Of a stretch of 64,000 bases of DNA, positions 54,938 through 64,000 are shown one piece after another. The position numbers were made by a program, and so were the translations under genes. This DNA comes from Oribacterium sp. oral taxon 078 str. F0262 (GTDB lineage Bacteria; Bacillota; Clostridia; Lachnospirales; Lachnospiraceae): the NCBI RefSeq assembly GCF_000160135.1, contig NZ_GG729938.1, forward strand, positions 4,414 to 68,413, written 5' to 3'. Below the pieces are notes generated by a model. The model searched no databases. It saw nothing but the letters and a program-made list of their open reading frames with translations, and was not told where the DNA came from. The number at the start of each line of letters is the position of its first letter. Within the stretch, counting starts at the first letter, position 1.

Positions 54938-55915
54938 ATGGGACTTGCCAATTCTCAATACAGTAAAATCATGCGGGTCTACGGGGAGAGGCAGCTAAAG
55001 AGCTACCGGGAGCTCTCCGAGCGCCAGGAGAGGGCCTACCGAAGGGCCCCGCGGCTTCAGGAGCTGGACCGGGCGGTAGGGGAGGAGTCCGTGAGGGCGG
55101 CGGAGGCGATGCTCGCCGGGGATCGGACGAAAAAACGGGAGCTCCGCCGCAGGATTTCCGAGATCGGAGAGGAGAGGAAGAGGGTCCTTCTGGAGAACGG
55201 CTTTCCGGAGGATATGCTGGAGCTTCAGTACATCTGTCCGGACTGCCGTGACACGGGCTTTATCCGGGGGAAAAAGTGCCACTGCTTTCTTTCTCTGCAG
55301 CGCCGCCTCCTCTATCGCCAGTCCAATGTGGAGGAGATCGTCGGGAGAGAGAACTTCAGACACTTCGATCTCTCTGTCTTTGACGACCGGGAGCCGATCC
55401 CGGAGGTAAACGGGAGGACGAGCCGCGAATACATGGCCTCTGTGCTCCGCTTCAGCAGGGACTGGTGCAGGAAATTCCGGGAGGAGAGAGGAAACCTGAT
55501 TCTGATGGGAAAGACCGGGACGGGGAAGACCTTTCTCATGAACTGCATCACAAAGGAGATCCTGGATCAGGGCTTCAGCGTCATTTATCTCTCCAGCACC
55601 GATCTCTTCGAGAGTCTTTCCTACCGGAGGAAGGAGGAGAATGAGGAGGAGCAGGGGCAGGGGGAGGCGGCGCTGGAGGCGGACCTCCTCCTGATCGATG
55701 ATCTCGGGACGGAGCTTTCGAACAGCTTCACCGCTTCGAAGCTTTTTTATGTGATTAACCAAAGGATGGTCATGAAGCGCTCCACGATCCTCTCCACCAA
55801 TCTGAACTTCGGGGCGATCCGGGATACGTATTCGGACCGCGTAGTCTCCCGCCTCATGTCGGAGGACTATGATATTATCCCGCTCTACGGGAGGGATCAG
55901 CGCATTCCCTCCTGA
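54938..55915 (+). CDS. dnaI: DnaI/DnaC-type helicase loader ATPase
   Basis: 325 residues. An N-terminal helical region and a zinc-binding CPDCRDTGFIRGKKCHC segment (about 95-112) precede an AAA+ domain with Walker A LILMGKTGTGKTFLMNCITK, Walker B ADLLLIDDLGTEL and sensor LSTNLNFGAI. Loads the DnaB-type helicase at origins or restart sites. An insert of Glu/Gln residues (KEENEEEQGQGEAALE) lies before Walker B. Confidence 0.9.
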   Translation: MGLANSQYSKIMRVYGERQLKSYRELSERQERAYRRAPRLQELDRAVGEESVRAAEAMLAGDRTKKRELRRRISEIGEERKRVLLENGFPEDMLELQYICPDCRDTGFIRGKKCHCFLSLQRRLLYRQSNVEEIVGRENFRHFDLSVFDDREPIPEVNGRTSREYMASVLRFSRDWCRKFREERGNLILMGKTGTGKTFLMNCITKEILDQGFSVIYLSSTDLFESLSYRRKEENEEEQGQGEAALEADLLLIDDLGTELSNSFTASKLFYVINQRMVMKRSTILSTNLNFGAIRDTYSDRVVSRLMSEDYDIIPLYGRDQRIPS

Positions 55916-56004
55916 AAGTCCGAAGGAGGGGGAGAGCAGCCCTTCCATGATGATATCCATAAATTTTCGCCGCTGCCTGCCATTGCTTTGAGAGGAGAAA
56001 AAAG

Positions 56005-57222
56005 ATGTCTGATTCCAGAACGTCCGAGTTCATCGAGAGGATTCCGGTCGGTCCGCTGGCTTTGATGCCGCTTCAGTCCATAGAGACCCTGGGAGAGAGA
56101 GTCAACCGCTATCTCGCCGCGTGGAGAGCGGAGCGGGAGAGTGAGCACAAGCACACGATTGCCTTTAATGGCTATCAGAAGGACAATTACATCGTTCCGA
56201 CGAAGATCAGCCGCTTCGGCACGGGGGAGGCGAAGGGGGAGATTCTGGAGACTGTGCGCGGCGTGGACATCTATTTCCTTGTGGATGTCATGAATTACTC
56301 CATCACCTATTCGATCTTCGGCCATGTAAATCATATGTCTCCGGACGATCATTACGCGGATCTGAAGAGGCTGATCGCGGCGACCACCGGGAAGGCGAAG
56401 CGGATCAATGTCATCATGCCCTTTATGTATGAGTCCCGCCAGCACAAAAGATCCGGCAGGGAGTCCCTGGACTGCGCGATGATGCTGCAGGAGCTCCACA
56501 GCATGGGAGTGGAGAATTTCATCACCTTCGACGCGCATGATCCGAGGGTCATGAACGCGATTCCGAGGGATTCCTTTGACAATGTCTCCTGCAGCTACCA
56601 GTTTATCAAGGCCCTCCTCCAGAATGTCCCCGACCTGGATATCGACAAGGACCATATGATGATCATTTCTCCGGACGAGGGAGGGATGAAGCGCGCCATC
56701 TACTATGCCAATGTGCTGGGGCTGGATATGGGTATGTTCTATAAGAGGAGAGACTATACCCAGGTTGTGAACGGGAGAAATCCGATCGTCGCCCATGAGT
56801 TCCTGGGGAGCGATGTCGCGGGGAAGGATGTCATCATCATCGACGATATGATCTCCTCCGGGGAGTCTCTCATCGACACCGCGAAGGCCTTGAAGGAGCG
56901 GAGGGCGAAGAGGGTCTATGCCTGCTGTACCTTCGGGCTTTTCACAAACGGTCTGAATAAGTTCGATGAGGCCTGTGCGGCCCGCACGCTGGACGGCGTG
57001 CTCACGACGGATCTGATCTATCAGACGCCGGAGCTTCTCAGCAGGAAGTGGTATATCGGGGTCGGCATGGCGAAGTATGTCGCGCTCCTGATCGACAATA
57101 TGAACCATGATATGTCGATCTCCGCGATTTTGGATCCGGTAGAGAGGATCAACGAAAGGCTTCAGGCTTACAGAAAGAAGCGGGCCATGGAGAACGAACA
57201 GATCAGCATGGAGCTCGAGTAG
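56005..57222 (+). CDS. prs: Ribose-phosphate pyrophosphokinase (long form)
   Basis: 405 residues, longer than the usual 315. Contains VNVIMPFMYESRQHKRSGRE-like loop, FITFDAHDPRVMNAIPRD, IISPDEGGMKRAIYYANVLG and the PRPP loop DVIIIDDMISSGESLIDTAK. The long form with an N-terminal extension (IPVGPLALMPLQSIETLGER) is common in Clostridia. Makes PRPP for nucleotide, His and Trp synthesis. Good ribosome site GAGAGGAGAAAAAAG. Confidence 0.92.
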   Translation: MSDSRTSEFIERIPVGPLALMPLQSIETLGERVNRYLAAWRAERESEHKHTIAFNGYQKDNYIVPTKISRFGTGEAKGEILETVRGVDIYFLVDVMNYSITYSIFGHVNHMSPDDHYADLKRLIAATTGKAKRINVIMPFMYESRQHKRSGRESLDCAMMLQELHSMGVENFITFDAHDPRVMNAIPRDSFDNVSCSYQFIKALLQNVPDLDIDKDHMMIISPDEGGMKRAIYYANVLGLDMGMFYKRRDYTQVVNGRNPIVAHEFLGSDVAGKDVIIIDDMISSGESLIDTAKALKERRAKRVYACCTFGLFTNGLNKFDEACAARTLDGVLTTDLIYQTPELLSRKWYIGVGMAKYVALLIDNMNHDMSISAILDPVERINERLQAYRKKRAMENEQISMELE

Positions 57223-57263
57223 GAGAGACGGGGAGAAGAGAGAGGAAAGGGAGGAGGCGGAGC

Positions 57264-58298
57264 TTGGAGGAGAGAGAAAAGCTTTTCTTTAGGAAGACGG
57301 AGCGCTTTGGTCTCCTTCTCTCTCTCCTTGTGATCCTGATCCATGCGGTGAATCTCGCGGGGAGCGCGCAGGAGCTCGCGGAGCTCTCTCAATCGGCGCC
57401 GCCCCTTTCCCCGGTCTCGATCGAGCAGTTCTTCAGCGGGGAGATCGGGCAGACCGCGGTCCCCGCCTTTTTTATCCTGAGCGGCTATCTTTTCTACCGA
57501 AAGCTCCAGAGCTTTTCCGGGATCTTCGATAAGTGGAGGCGGCGCTTCCGATCACTCATCGTACCCTACGGCGCCTGGAATACCCTCCTCTACCTGCTCT
57601 ATGCCTTGATCGGGAGGGCGCCCATCAGCCTCCGAGCCCTCAGCGATGCGGCGGTGAACTACCGCTATGAGCCGGTCTTTTGGTATCTCTATCAGCTCAT
57701 CCTGCTCACGGCGCTGGCGCCCCTTTTCTTTCTCTTTCTGAGAAAGCGCCTCCTCTCCTGCCTTATTTTGCCGCTTCCGCTCTTTTTGATTTTTCGGGGC
57801 ATTGACCTTCCTCTTTTCAATGAAGATGCGCTCTTTTACTACCTGCTCGGCGGGGCTCTTTCCCGGAATCTCCCCTCCCTTTTCGAGGGAGGGGAGAGGG
57901 GGAGGCAGAGGTTTCTCGCCGCCTTCCTTTTGCTTTTTGCCGTCGTCCTTCGGATTCTCATAAGGAGAAGCGGCGAGGCGGGTTCTCTCTCGGAGATCCT
58001 GCTCTTTACGGTTTTGTTTCGGGCCGCTCTCCCGCTTTCCCTTTGGTTTTTCCTTCCCTCGCCGGGAGAGGGAGGAGCAGAGCACAGAGGGCTCGGATTT
58101 TTTCTCTATGCCTTTCACTATCCGGCGGCAAGACTCTATGCGGCTTTGATCCGGCGGCTCGGGATCTCGGGGGATTGGATCCTTCTCCTCCTCTTTTTCC
58201 TGCTTCCGCCGCTCTGCCTCCTTCTGGCCATGGCCTTGACCCGTTTTCTCCGGAGGAGGCTTCCGCGGGTTTGGGAGATTTTCTCCGGGGGGAGATAA
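57264..58298 (+). CDS. Acyltransferase-3 family membrane protein
   Basis: 344 residues with about ten hydrophobic helices. LLLSLLVILIHAVNL carries the family's catalytic-type His near the end of the first helix, and VPAFFILSGYLFYRKL with FRSLIVPYGAWNTLLYLLYA matches acyltransferase 3. Such enzymes O-acetylate or succinylate surface glycans. TTG start after GGGAGGAGGCGGAGC. Acceptor unknown. Confidence 0.82.
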   Translation: MEEREKLFFRKTERFGLLLSLLVILIHAVNLAGSAQELAELSQSAPPLSPVSIEQFFSGEIGQTAVPAFFILSGYLFYRKLQSFSGIFDKWRRRFRSLIVPYGAWNTLLYLLYALIGRAPISLRALSDAAVNYRYEPVFWYLYQLILLTALAPLFFLFLRKRLLSCLILPLPLFLIFRGIDLPLFNEDALFYYLLGGALSRNLPSLFEGGERGRQRFLAAFLLLFAVVLRILIRRSGEAGSLSEILLFTVLFRAALPLSLWFFLPSPGEGGAEHRGLGFFLYAFHYPAARLYAALIRRLGISGDWILLLLFFLLPPLCLLLAMALTRFLRRRLPRVWEIFSGGR

Positions 58299-58316
58299 GC
58301 TTTCTCTGAATTTATC

Positions 58317-58501
58317 TAGGGAAACACGGATTCAATCAGAAAAATTGCGTGCCAACGGGCGTGATGCCGCAAAAGCGTGCGGAACGCCGGCGCTTAATGA
58401 ACATAAGTGCAATGAAGTGTGAACTTAGTACCGCTTCGTGGAGCCTTGAACGAGAGTGTCTTTTGAGTCACATGAGTCATGGATAAATCAGTATTTCCCT
58501 A
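58317..58501. mobile_element. MITE-like element (about 185 bp)
   Basis: The ends TAGGGAAACACGGATTCA (58317-58334) and, inverted, TAGGGAAATACTGATTTA (58501-58484) match at 15 of 18 positions and both begin with TA, the usual target of IS630/Tc1-type elements. The interior has no ORF. It sits between two genes without disturbing either. Confidence 0.6.
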
Positions 58502-58555
58502 AGAGCCTGAGATAGGGCTATATTCTGACAGCGGAATCGAATCATAGGAAGGGGG

Positions 58556-59527
58556 ATGGATGAGATGTTTCTTTCGGATGGATGGAAGGACTATGAGCTG
58601 ATCGACTGCGGATCGGGGGAGAAGCTTGAGCGCTGGGGGCGCTATCTTCTCCAGCGCCCGGACCCGCAGGTCATCTGGCAGACAGAGAGAGAGGATGAGA
58701 GATGGAGGAAGCCAAACGCCCGCTACCGAAGATCCTCAAGGGGCGGAGGGGACTGGGAGTTTTTTGATCTTCCGAAGCAGTGGAAGATTTCCTATACGCT
58801 TGGCTCCGGCACACACGGCGGGAAGGCGCTTCTTGCTCTTTCCGAGGAGGAGAGGAGACTCTCTTTTCAGCTTAAGCCCTTTGCCTTTAAGCATACCGGG
58901 CTTTTTCCGGAGCAGGCGGCAAACTGGGAATGGTTTTCCGAGCGGATCCTCCGGGAGAGAGAAAGACGGGAGAAAAGAGGGGACGGGAGAGAACTGGAGG
59001 TCCTGAACCTTTTCGCCTATACCGGGGGAGCGACACTTGCCGCCGCAAAGGCGGGCGCGCGCGTGACGCATGTCGACGCCGCAAAGGGCATGGTTCTCTG
59101 GGCGAAGGAGAATGCGGACTGCTCCGGCCTTAAGGACGCGGGCATCCGCTGGCTCGTCGATGACTGTCGGAAATTTGTCGAGCGGGAGATCCGACGGGGC
59201 AAGCGCTACGACGGCATCATCATGGATCCCCCCTCCTACGGGAGAGGACCGAAGGGGGAGATCTGGAAGCTGGAGGAGGCGATCTACTCTCTCATCGCGC
59301 TCTGCGCGAAGCTTCTGGATTCCCGCTCCGATTTCTTTCTCTTAAACAGCTATACCACGGGGCTTCAGCCCGCGGTCATGCAGTATATGCTCTCTCTTCT
59401 TCTGAAAAGGAAGCTTGGGGGGAGGGCGGAGGCCGATGAGATCGGACTTCCCGTCACAAGGAGCGGGCTCTCTCTCCCCTGCGGCTGCCGGGCGCTTTGG
59501 TACCGGGATGCGGAGGGCTCTCCGTAA
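58556..59527 (+). CDS. Class I SAM-dependent rRNA methyltransferase (RlmI/RlmK-like)
   Basis: 323 residues. An N-terminal substrate-recognition part is followed by a Rossmann methyltransferase with motif I VLNLFAYTGGATLAAAKAGA, the acidic VTHVDAAKGMVLWAKENADC and motif IV YDGIIMDPPSYGRG, the DPP(S/A)-type seen in COG1092 enzymes that methylate 23S rRNA C or G. It lacks an obvious PUA domain. The start could be this ATG or the one three codons later, given AGGAAGGGGG just upstream. Confidence 0.85.
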   Translation: MDEMFLSDGWKDYELIDCGSGEKLERWGRYLLQRPDPQVIWQTEREDERWRKPNARYRRSSRGGGDWEFFDLPKQWKISYTLGSGTHGGKALLALSEEERRLSFQLKPFAFKHTGLFPEQAANWEWFSERILRERERREKRGDGRELEVLNLFAYTGGATLAAAKAGARVTHVDAAKGMVLWAKENADCSGLKDAGIRWLVDDCRKFVEREIRRGKRYDGIIMDPPSYGRGPKGEIWKLEEAIYSLIALCAKLLDSRSDFFLLNSYTTGLQPAVMQYMLSLLLKRKLGGRAEADEIGLPVTRSGLSLPCGCRALWYRDAEGSP

Positions 59528-59540
59528 GGGAATCGTCGTC

Positions 59541-59569
59541 TTGTATCGTTTCGAGAGGTATTGTATAGT
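59541..59569 (+). promoter_or_regulatory. Promoter of the wall-repeat protein gene
   Basis: TTGTAT (59541-59546), 17-bp spacer, TATAGT (59564-59569). Confidence 0.65.
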
Positions 59570-59694
59570 ATAGGGGCAGTGCGGGCGGCAGTTTCTGTCC
59601 GGAGGGCCTGAGGAGCAGAGGGAAATGCGGAGGCCGGGGCGGGAGTATCGAGGCTTTTCGAGGATTCCGGGCGTTCGGACAGTTGGAGGCAAAT

Positions 59695-60900
59695 ATGAGA
59701 AAGAGATGGGCGGATTTTCTGATTTTGGCGGCGGCATTGGCTTCCGTGGCGTCATTCTCCGCGTCTGCGGCGCAGTGGTCGACGAACAGCACGGGGCAGC
59801 AGATCTATGTCAATGACAACGGAAGCACAGTGACCAATTCCTGGATCAAGGCGGACAGCGACGGAGCGACGATCTGGTACTATGCGGGAGCCGATGGGAC
59901 GCTTCGAAAAGACGGCTGGCAGAGAGTGGGGGAGGATTACTACTATTTCGATGCCAGCGGGAAGATGCAGACAGGATGGGTAGATAATTATATGTATTAC
60001 TGCGATCCGCAGAGCGGGGCGATGAAAACCGGCTGGAGAGAGCTCCCGCTTCCGGATGCCCTGACGGCCGATGGCAAGGCGAAGGGGGGGAGCTACTGGT
60101 TTTACTTCAGCACGAAGGACGGCGAGAAGTTCCACGCGGGAAGCAGCGAGACGGTGACAAAGACGATCGACGGCGCGGTCTACGGCTTTGATGAGAACGG
60201 AGTGATGGTCACGGGCTGGGCGGAGACGGAGAGTACGTCTCCGGATATCGCCGGATATATGTACTTTTCGGAGAAGGCGACGGGCTCCCTCAAGCTCGGG
60301 CAGCGCATCGCCGGCACCTGGTATGCCGCTGTCGGTCCGAATAAGGAGGACGGAAGCGGAAATGTAGAGTGGTTCTACCTGAAGAGCAACGGGCATCCGG
60401 CGGCGGGGAGCGCGGATATCTACGATGTCCAGAGGATCAACGGGAAGCGCTACCTCTTTAACGACAAGGGAAATCCCGTCTACGGCATTCAGAGGGGGAA
60501 GAGCGCGGAGGACGGCCCGGACAGCTATTATTATTGCGGAAGCTCCAAAAACGACTGTTCCGTAAAGACCGGAAAGATGACGCTCACGCAGGACAATGGG
60601 GAGAGGATCTCCTGCTACTTCGAGAGCAGCGGAAAGGGGCTCACCGGAGTCAGGGACAATTCCCTCTATTATAACGGTAAGCTCCAGAAGGCCGAGAAGG
60701 ACATCCGCTACCAGAAAGCCACGCTCCCCAATGGGAGCACCTATGTGGTCAATGAGAACGGGCGAATCATGAAGAACCGGAAAAATTATAAGGACGGAAA
60801 CGGCATCAAGTGGACGAGCGATGCCTCGGGAAAGCTGGTTCAGGATGAGGGGCTCGAGGCGCTTGAGCTGAGCTCTCCGGAAATCACGGATCTAAGCTGA
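59695..60900 (+). CDS. Secreted wall-binding repeat protein
   Basis: 401 residues: signal peptide (about 1-25, ending ASFSASAAQ) followed almost entirely by choline-binding-like repeats rich in W, Y and G (DGWQRVGEDYYYFDASGKMQ, TGWVDNYMYYCDPQSGAMKT). There is no recognisable catalytic domain. It is probably non-covalently attached to wall polymer, as is the beta-helix protein at 4659. ATG follows GGAGG. Confidence 0.85.
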   Translation: MRKRWADFLILAAALASVASFSASAAQWSTNSTGQQIYVNDNGSTVTNSWIKADSDGATIWYYAGADGTLRKDGWQRVGEDYYYFDASGKMQTGWVDNYMYYCDPQSGAMKTGWRELPLPDALTADGKAKGGSYWFYFSTKDGEKFHAGSSETVTKTIDGAVYGFDENGVMVTGWAETESTSPDIAGYMYFSEKATGSLKLGQRIAGTWYAAVGPNKEDGSGNVEWFYLKSNGHPAAGSADIYDVQRINGKRYLFNDKGNPVYGIQRGKSAEDGPDSYYYCGSSKNDCSVKTGKMTLTQDNGERISCYFESSGKGLTGVRDNSLYYNGKLQKAEKDIRYQKATLPNGSTYVVNENGRIMKNRKNYKDGNGIKWTSDASGKLVQDEGLEALELSSPEITDLS

Positions 60901-61241
60901 AAACGCGGATTCCGCAGAGAAGGGCATGCCGGTTTAAGTCTAAATGGGGAAACGCCGCTTTGCAGGAAGCAGGGGAGTCTCTCTGAGAGAGGGACTAAGA
61001 TAAGAGAGGCCGCAGGCCGAAGGCGGATAGGCAGGCGGAATATCCGGGATCCTGCGGCTGAAAGATCTCCGCGGACCGCTCCTTCGGAGAGGGAAAGAGC
61101 GGGAAGGGAAAAGAAAGAGGAAAGATCGGGGGCGGAGCCAAAAGGCTCCGCCCTTTTCCCGGGAAAAGAGAGCTGTCAGCTCAGACACGCCCGATTTCGT
61201 GTAAATTGTTCAAAAAAAAGTGCAATCAGGGCGAGAAAGCG
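60901..61241. other. Intergenic region before the S10 operon
   Basis: Contains several GC-rich inverted repeats and one clear terminator (61130-61157). No gene seen. Confidence 0.4.
61130..61157 (+). terminator. Terminator of the wall-repeat protein transcript
   Basis: GGGCGGAGCC (61130-61139), loop AAAA, GGCTCCGCCC (61144-61153), then TTTT. Confidence 0.92.
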
Positions 61242-61242
61242 C

Positions 61243-61271
61243 TTGAAATCAAGCTTTCTCTATGGTATCGT
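61243..61271 (+). promoter_or_regulatory. S10 operon promoter
   Basis: TTGAAA (61243-61248), 17-bp spacer, TATCGT (61266-61271), with TAATAT just after as an alternative -10. Confidence 0.6.
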
Positions 61272-61279
61272 AATATGCG

Positions 61280-61516
61280 CTGTGACAGGATAGCGTTGAA
61301 ACGAGAGATTACTTTCCGGCGAAATCCGCATGGTATAAGCCGTGGAAGAGAACTCCGTGGAGCGAATGTCAAGTTAGAAAACTGACGGCAGGTCACTGTA
61401 CTACAATTCAATCCGCCCTACAGCAGGCGGAGCTGTGTGTCTGAGCTATGACACGCACGGACACGTGTACAGTCACCGACTTATCGTCAAAATTTCGATA
61501 GGAGGCGACTTTTTTT
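61280..61516 (+). promoter_or_regulatory. Long structured leader of the S10 operon
   Basis: About 240 transcribed, non-coding bases before rpsJ. Visible stems include CCGCC/GGCGG (about 61413-61430) and TGTGTGTC/GACACGCA (about 61435-61458). Such leaders often bind a ribosomal protein for feedback control. Which protein, if any, is not known here. Confidence 0.5.
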
Positions 61517-61834
61517 ATGGCAGGTCAGGTAATGAGAATCACCCTCAAGGCGTATGAGCACAGCCTTGTGGACGAGTCGGCGGCAAAGATTGTGGAGAGC
61601 TGCAGGAAGACCGGAGCACAGGTCTCCGGACCGGTACCCCTTCCCACGAGGAAGGAGGTCGTGACGATCCTCCGCGCGGTGCACAAGTACAAGGACTCCA
61701 GAGAGCAGTTTGAGCAGAGGACGCATAAGAGGCTGATCGATGTCATCAGCCCGAACCAGAAGACCATGGATGCGCTTCAGAGACTGGAGATGCCGGCCGG
61801 CGTATTTGTCAACATCAAGATGAAGGCAAAATGA
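61517..61834 (+). CDS. rpsJ: 30S ribosomal protein S10
   Basis: 105 residues: [55 protein letters not shown]. Standard first gene of the S10 operon; ATG after GATAGGAGGCGAC. Part of the 30S head and, as NusE, of antitermination complexes. Confidence 0.97.
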   Translation: MAGQVMRITLKAYEHSLVDESAAKIVESCRKTGAQVSGPVPLPTRKEVVTILRAVHKYKDSREQFEQRTHKRLIDVISPNQKTMDALQRLEMPAGVFVNIKMKAK

Positions 61835-61879
61835 TTCTAGTATGAACCCTTCGGGGTTCCGCTGTAGAAAGGAGAAAAG

Positions 61880-62509
61880 ATGAAGAAAGCGATCCTCGCA
61901 ATTAAGGTGGGCATGACACAGATCTGGGATGAGAACGGTATTCTGATCCCTGTGACGGTGCTCCAGGCAGGACCCTGCGTGGTAACGCAGGTGAAGACGC
62001 TTGAGAATGACGGCTATAAGGCGGTTCAGGTGGGATTCCAGGACAAGAGAGAGAGGCTTGTAAATCGGCCGGAGAAGGGGCAGTTCGACAAGGCGGGTGT
62101 GCCCTGCAAGAGATTTGTCCGCGAGTTCCGCTTCGAGAATTCCGAGGAATATAAGCCAAAGGACGAGATCAAGGCGGATATCTTCGCCGCGGGAGACAAG
62201 GTCGATGTGACGGCGGTCTCCAAGGGAAAGGGCTTCCAGTCCGCGATCAGAAAGTACGGCCAGCACAGAGGACCGATGGCGCACGGCTCCAAGTTCCACC
62301 GCCACCAGGGCTCCAACGGAACCTCCGCGACACCGTCGAGAGTCCTTCCGGGGAAGGGGATGCCCTCTCACATGGGCGCGGTCAGAGTGACGACGCAGAA
62401 CCTCAGCGTGGTGAGAGTGGATGCCGAGAACGGGCTGATCCTGATAAAGGGAGCGGTTCCGGGACCGAAGAAGGCGCTTGTTACCGTAAAAGAAGCGGTA
62501 AAGGCCTGA
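61880..62509 (+). CDS. rplC: 50S ribosomal protein L3
   Basis: 209 residues: [20 protein letters not shown] at the start and the [20 protein letters not shown] / [18 protein letters not shown] loop that reaches the peptidyl transferase centre. AAAGGAGAAAAG precedes the ATG. Confidence 0.97.
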   Translation: MKKAILAIKVGMTQIWDENGILIPVTVLQAGPCVVTQVKTLENDGYKAVQVGFQDKRERLVNRPEKGQFDKAGVPCKRFVREFRFENSEEYKPKDEIKADIFAAGDKVDVTAVSKGKGFQSAIRKYGQHRGPMAHGSKFHRHQGSNGTSATPSRVLPGKGMPSHMGAVRVTTQNLSVVRVDAENGLILIKGAVPGPKKALVTVKEAVKA

Positions 62510-62530
62510 GACGGAAGGAGGAAGAGATAA

Positions 62531-63151
62531 ATGGCTATCGTATCGGTTTTTGATATGCAGGGGAAGGAAGTCGGAAAGATGGAGTTAAATGACGCCGTCT
62601 TTGCCGCCCCCATCAATGAGCACCTTCTTCATCTGGCAGTGGTGGCACAGCTGGCCAACCGCCGTCAGGGGACCAAGAAGGCACTGACCCGGGCCGAGGT
62701 TTCCGGAGGCGGAAGAAAGCCCTGGAGGCAGAAGGGAACGGGCCACGCGAGACAGGGATCCATCCGCGCTCCGCAGTGGAAGGGCGGCGGAGTTGTCTTC
62801 GCCCCGACTCCGAGGGACTACAGGAAGGACCTGAACAAGAAAGAGAAGAGGGCGGCTCTCAAGGCGGCTCTCTCCAATGCCGTCGCGGATCAGAAGCTGG
62901 TCGTCGTGGACTCCATCCATTTCGATGAGATCAAGACGAAGAAGTTCCAGGCCATGCTGGATGCCCTGAAGCTCAAAAAGGCTTTCGTGCTTCTGGATCA
63001 GAATGATGAGAAGACGATTCTCTCCGCGAGAAATATCGAGGATGTGAAGACAGCACAGGTCAATGAGATCAATGTCTACGATGTCATGAAGTACGGCACG
63101 GTCCTCGCGACGAAAGCCGCGCTGGAAAAGCTTGAGGAGGTATACGCATAA
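62531..63151 (+). CDS. rplD: 50S ribosomal protein L4
   Basis: 206 residues: [20 protein letters not shown], and the exit-tunnel loop [22 protein letters not shown]-type sequence. In many bacteria L4 represses its own operon. Its stop shares one base with the rplW start. Confidence 0.97.
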   Translation: MAIVSVFDMQGKEVGKMELNDAVFAAPINEHLLHLAVVAQLANRRQGTKKALTRAEVSGGGRKPWRQKGTGHARQGSIRAPQWKGGGVVFAPTPRDYRKDLNKKEKRAALKAALSNAVADQKLVVVDSIHFDEIKTKKFQAMLDALKLKKAFVLLDQNDEKTILSARNIEDVKTAQVNEINVYDVMKYGTVLATKAALEKLEEVYA

Positions 63152-63450
63152 TGGCAGATCTGAAATATTACGACGTAATCCTTCGCCCGCTCGTGACGGA
63201 GAAGTCCATGTCTGAGATGGCGGATAAGAAGTATGCCTTCTATGTCAATCCGGACGCGAATAAGACGCAGGTCAAGGAAGCGGTGGAGAAGATGTTCGAC
63301 GGCGTAAAGGTAAAGACCGTCAACACGATGAACCTGAAGGGCAAGAAGAAGAGAAGAGGCATGGTCATCGGAAGAACCTCCGCGAAGAAGAAGGCGATCG
63401 TCACGCTGACGAAGGACTCCAAGGAGATCGAGGTCTTCACCGGACTGTAA
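63151..63450 (+). CDS. rplW: 50S ribosomal protein L23
   Basis: 99 residues: [20 protein letters not shown] and [20 protein letters not shown]. Located at the tunnel exit, docking site for trigger factor and SRP. Coupled to rplD by a TAATG overlap. Confidence 0.97.
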   Translation: MADLKYYDVILRPLVTEKSMSEMADKKYAFYVNPDANKTQVKEAVEKMFDGVKVKTVNTMNLKGKKKRRGMVIGRTSAKKKAIVTLTKDSKEIEVFTGL

Positions 63451-63544
63451 GCGTCCGCCGGCGAGGCGGGGATCGCTGATACATTGAGAGCCGCGTGAAA
63501 AAATTTCTCAGCTATACGCGGCACAGAATCAAAGGAGAAAAGTC

Positions 63545-64000
63545 ATGGGTATCAAGACCTATAAAGCTTATACACCGTCCAGAAGGAACATGACCGGTTC
63601 TGATTTCTCGGAGATCACGAAGAAGAGTCCGGAGAGGTCTCTTCTCTCCAAGAAGAAGAAAAATGCCGGAAGAAACAATCAGGGCAAGATCACGGTCCGC
63701 CACCACGGGGGCGGAAACCGGCAGAAATACAGGATCATCGATTTCAAGCGGAATAAAAAGGACGGCGCCGTCGCGACGGTCATCGGGATCGAGTACGATC
63801 CGAACCGCTCCGCGAATATCGCGCTTTTGTCCTATGAGGACGGGACGAAGGCCTATATTCTCGCGCCGAACGGCCTCACAGACGGGATGAAGGTCATGTC
63901 CGGCCCGCAGGCAGAGGCGAAGGTCGGAAACTGTCTCCCGCTTTCCGCTGTCCCTGTCGGAGCTGAGATCCACGCGATTGAGCTTATCCCGGGAAGGGGG
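63545..64000 (+). CDS. rplB: 50S ribosomal protein L2 (5' part)
   Basis: The first 152 codons: [40 protein letters not shown] and [20 protein letters not shown]. The reading frame is open at the right edge; about 125 more codons should follow outside the window. ATG after CAAAGGAGAAAAGTC. Confidence 0.97.
   Translation, partial: MGIKTYKAYTPSRRNMTGSDFSEITKKSPERSLLSKKKKNAGRNNQGKITVRHHGGGNRQKYRIIDFKRNKKDGAVATVIGIEYDPNRSANIALLSYEDGTKAYILAPNGLTDGMKVMSGPQAEAKVGNCLPLSAVPVGAEIHAIELIPGRG

Overview
The window looks like a chromosomal segment of a GC-rich, strictly anaerobic Firmicute (class Clostridia, probably Lachnospiraceae). Reasons: Rnf complex in the clostridial order C-D-G-E-A-B, a glmS ribozyme, a selenocysteine-containing glycine/sarcosine/betaine-reductase component, GrdX, a DnaD/DnaI-type helicase-loading pair, strong AGGAGG ribosome binding sites and choline-binding-like wall repeats. 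Genus cannot be fixed from the sequence alone.

Layout. 1-4.5 kb is a lower-GC mobile-element graveyard: an IS1634/IS4-type element with a coupled small ORF, IS3-family orfA and orfB remnants, a mobilisation-protein tail and a DinJ-YafQ toxin-antitoxin pair. 4.6-8.7 kb carries a large wall-bound beta-helix protein with an Asn/Gly 15-bp tandem repeat and an odd, entirely repetitive protein. 9-12 kb has an orphan CitX-CitG fusion and an LtrA membrane protein. 12-19 kb is housekeeping (rfbC, rluF-like, ligA, lgt, glmS with its ribozyme). 19-32 kb is a bioenergetic block: rnfCDGEAB followed by the complete F1Fo ATP synthase operon, whose c subunit carries a Na+-type, two-carboxylate ion site. 32-36 kb: ATP-forming PEP carboxykinase, an LCP wall-polymer ligase and tRNA-Leu/tRNA-Ser. 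36-37 kb: two tandem DUF3841 paralogues. 37-44.3 kb: LysR regulator, grdX, a GrdE/G/I-type proprotein, a GrdB/F/H-type selenoprotein, a YkvI-like permease and ApbE. 44.4-50 kb: tRNA-Gln and a maltodextrin ABC uptake operon with a GH13 cyclomaltodextrinase. 50-53.7 kb: queT, murC, a GH114-like protein and an orphan BlaI/MecI repressor. 54-57 kb: a DnaA-box cluster ahead of dnaD-dnaI, and prs. 57-61 kb: acyltransferase-3 protein, a MITE-like element, an rRNA methyltransferase and a wall-repeat protein. 61.2 kb to the end: the start of the S10 ribosomal protein operon.

How it fits together. Amino-acid or amine reduction through the selenoprotein component would dispose of electrons and yield acetyl phosphate. 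Rnf would turn reduced ferredoxin into an ion gradient, probably Na+, and the adjacent Na+-type ATP synthase would use it. ApbE, encoded beside the reductase genes, is the enzyme expected to attach FMN to RnfG and RnfD, so the two blocks may be functionally linked although about 15 kb apart. The grd-like locus has only the substrate-specific component B; grdA, grdC, grdD and the selenocysteine machinery must lie elsewhere, and its substrate is not assigned.
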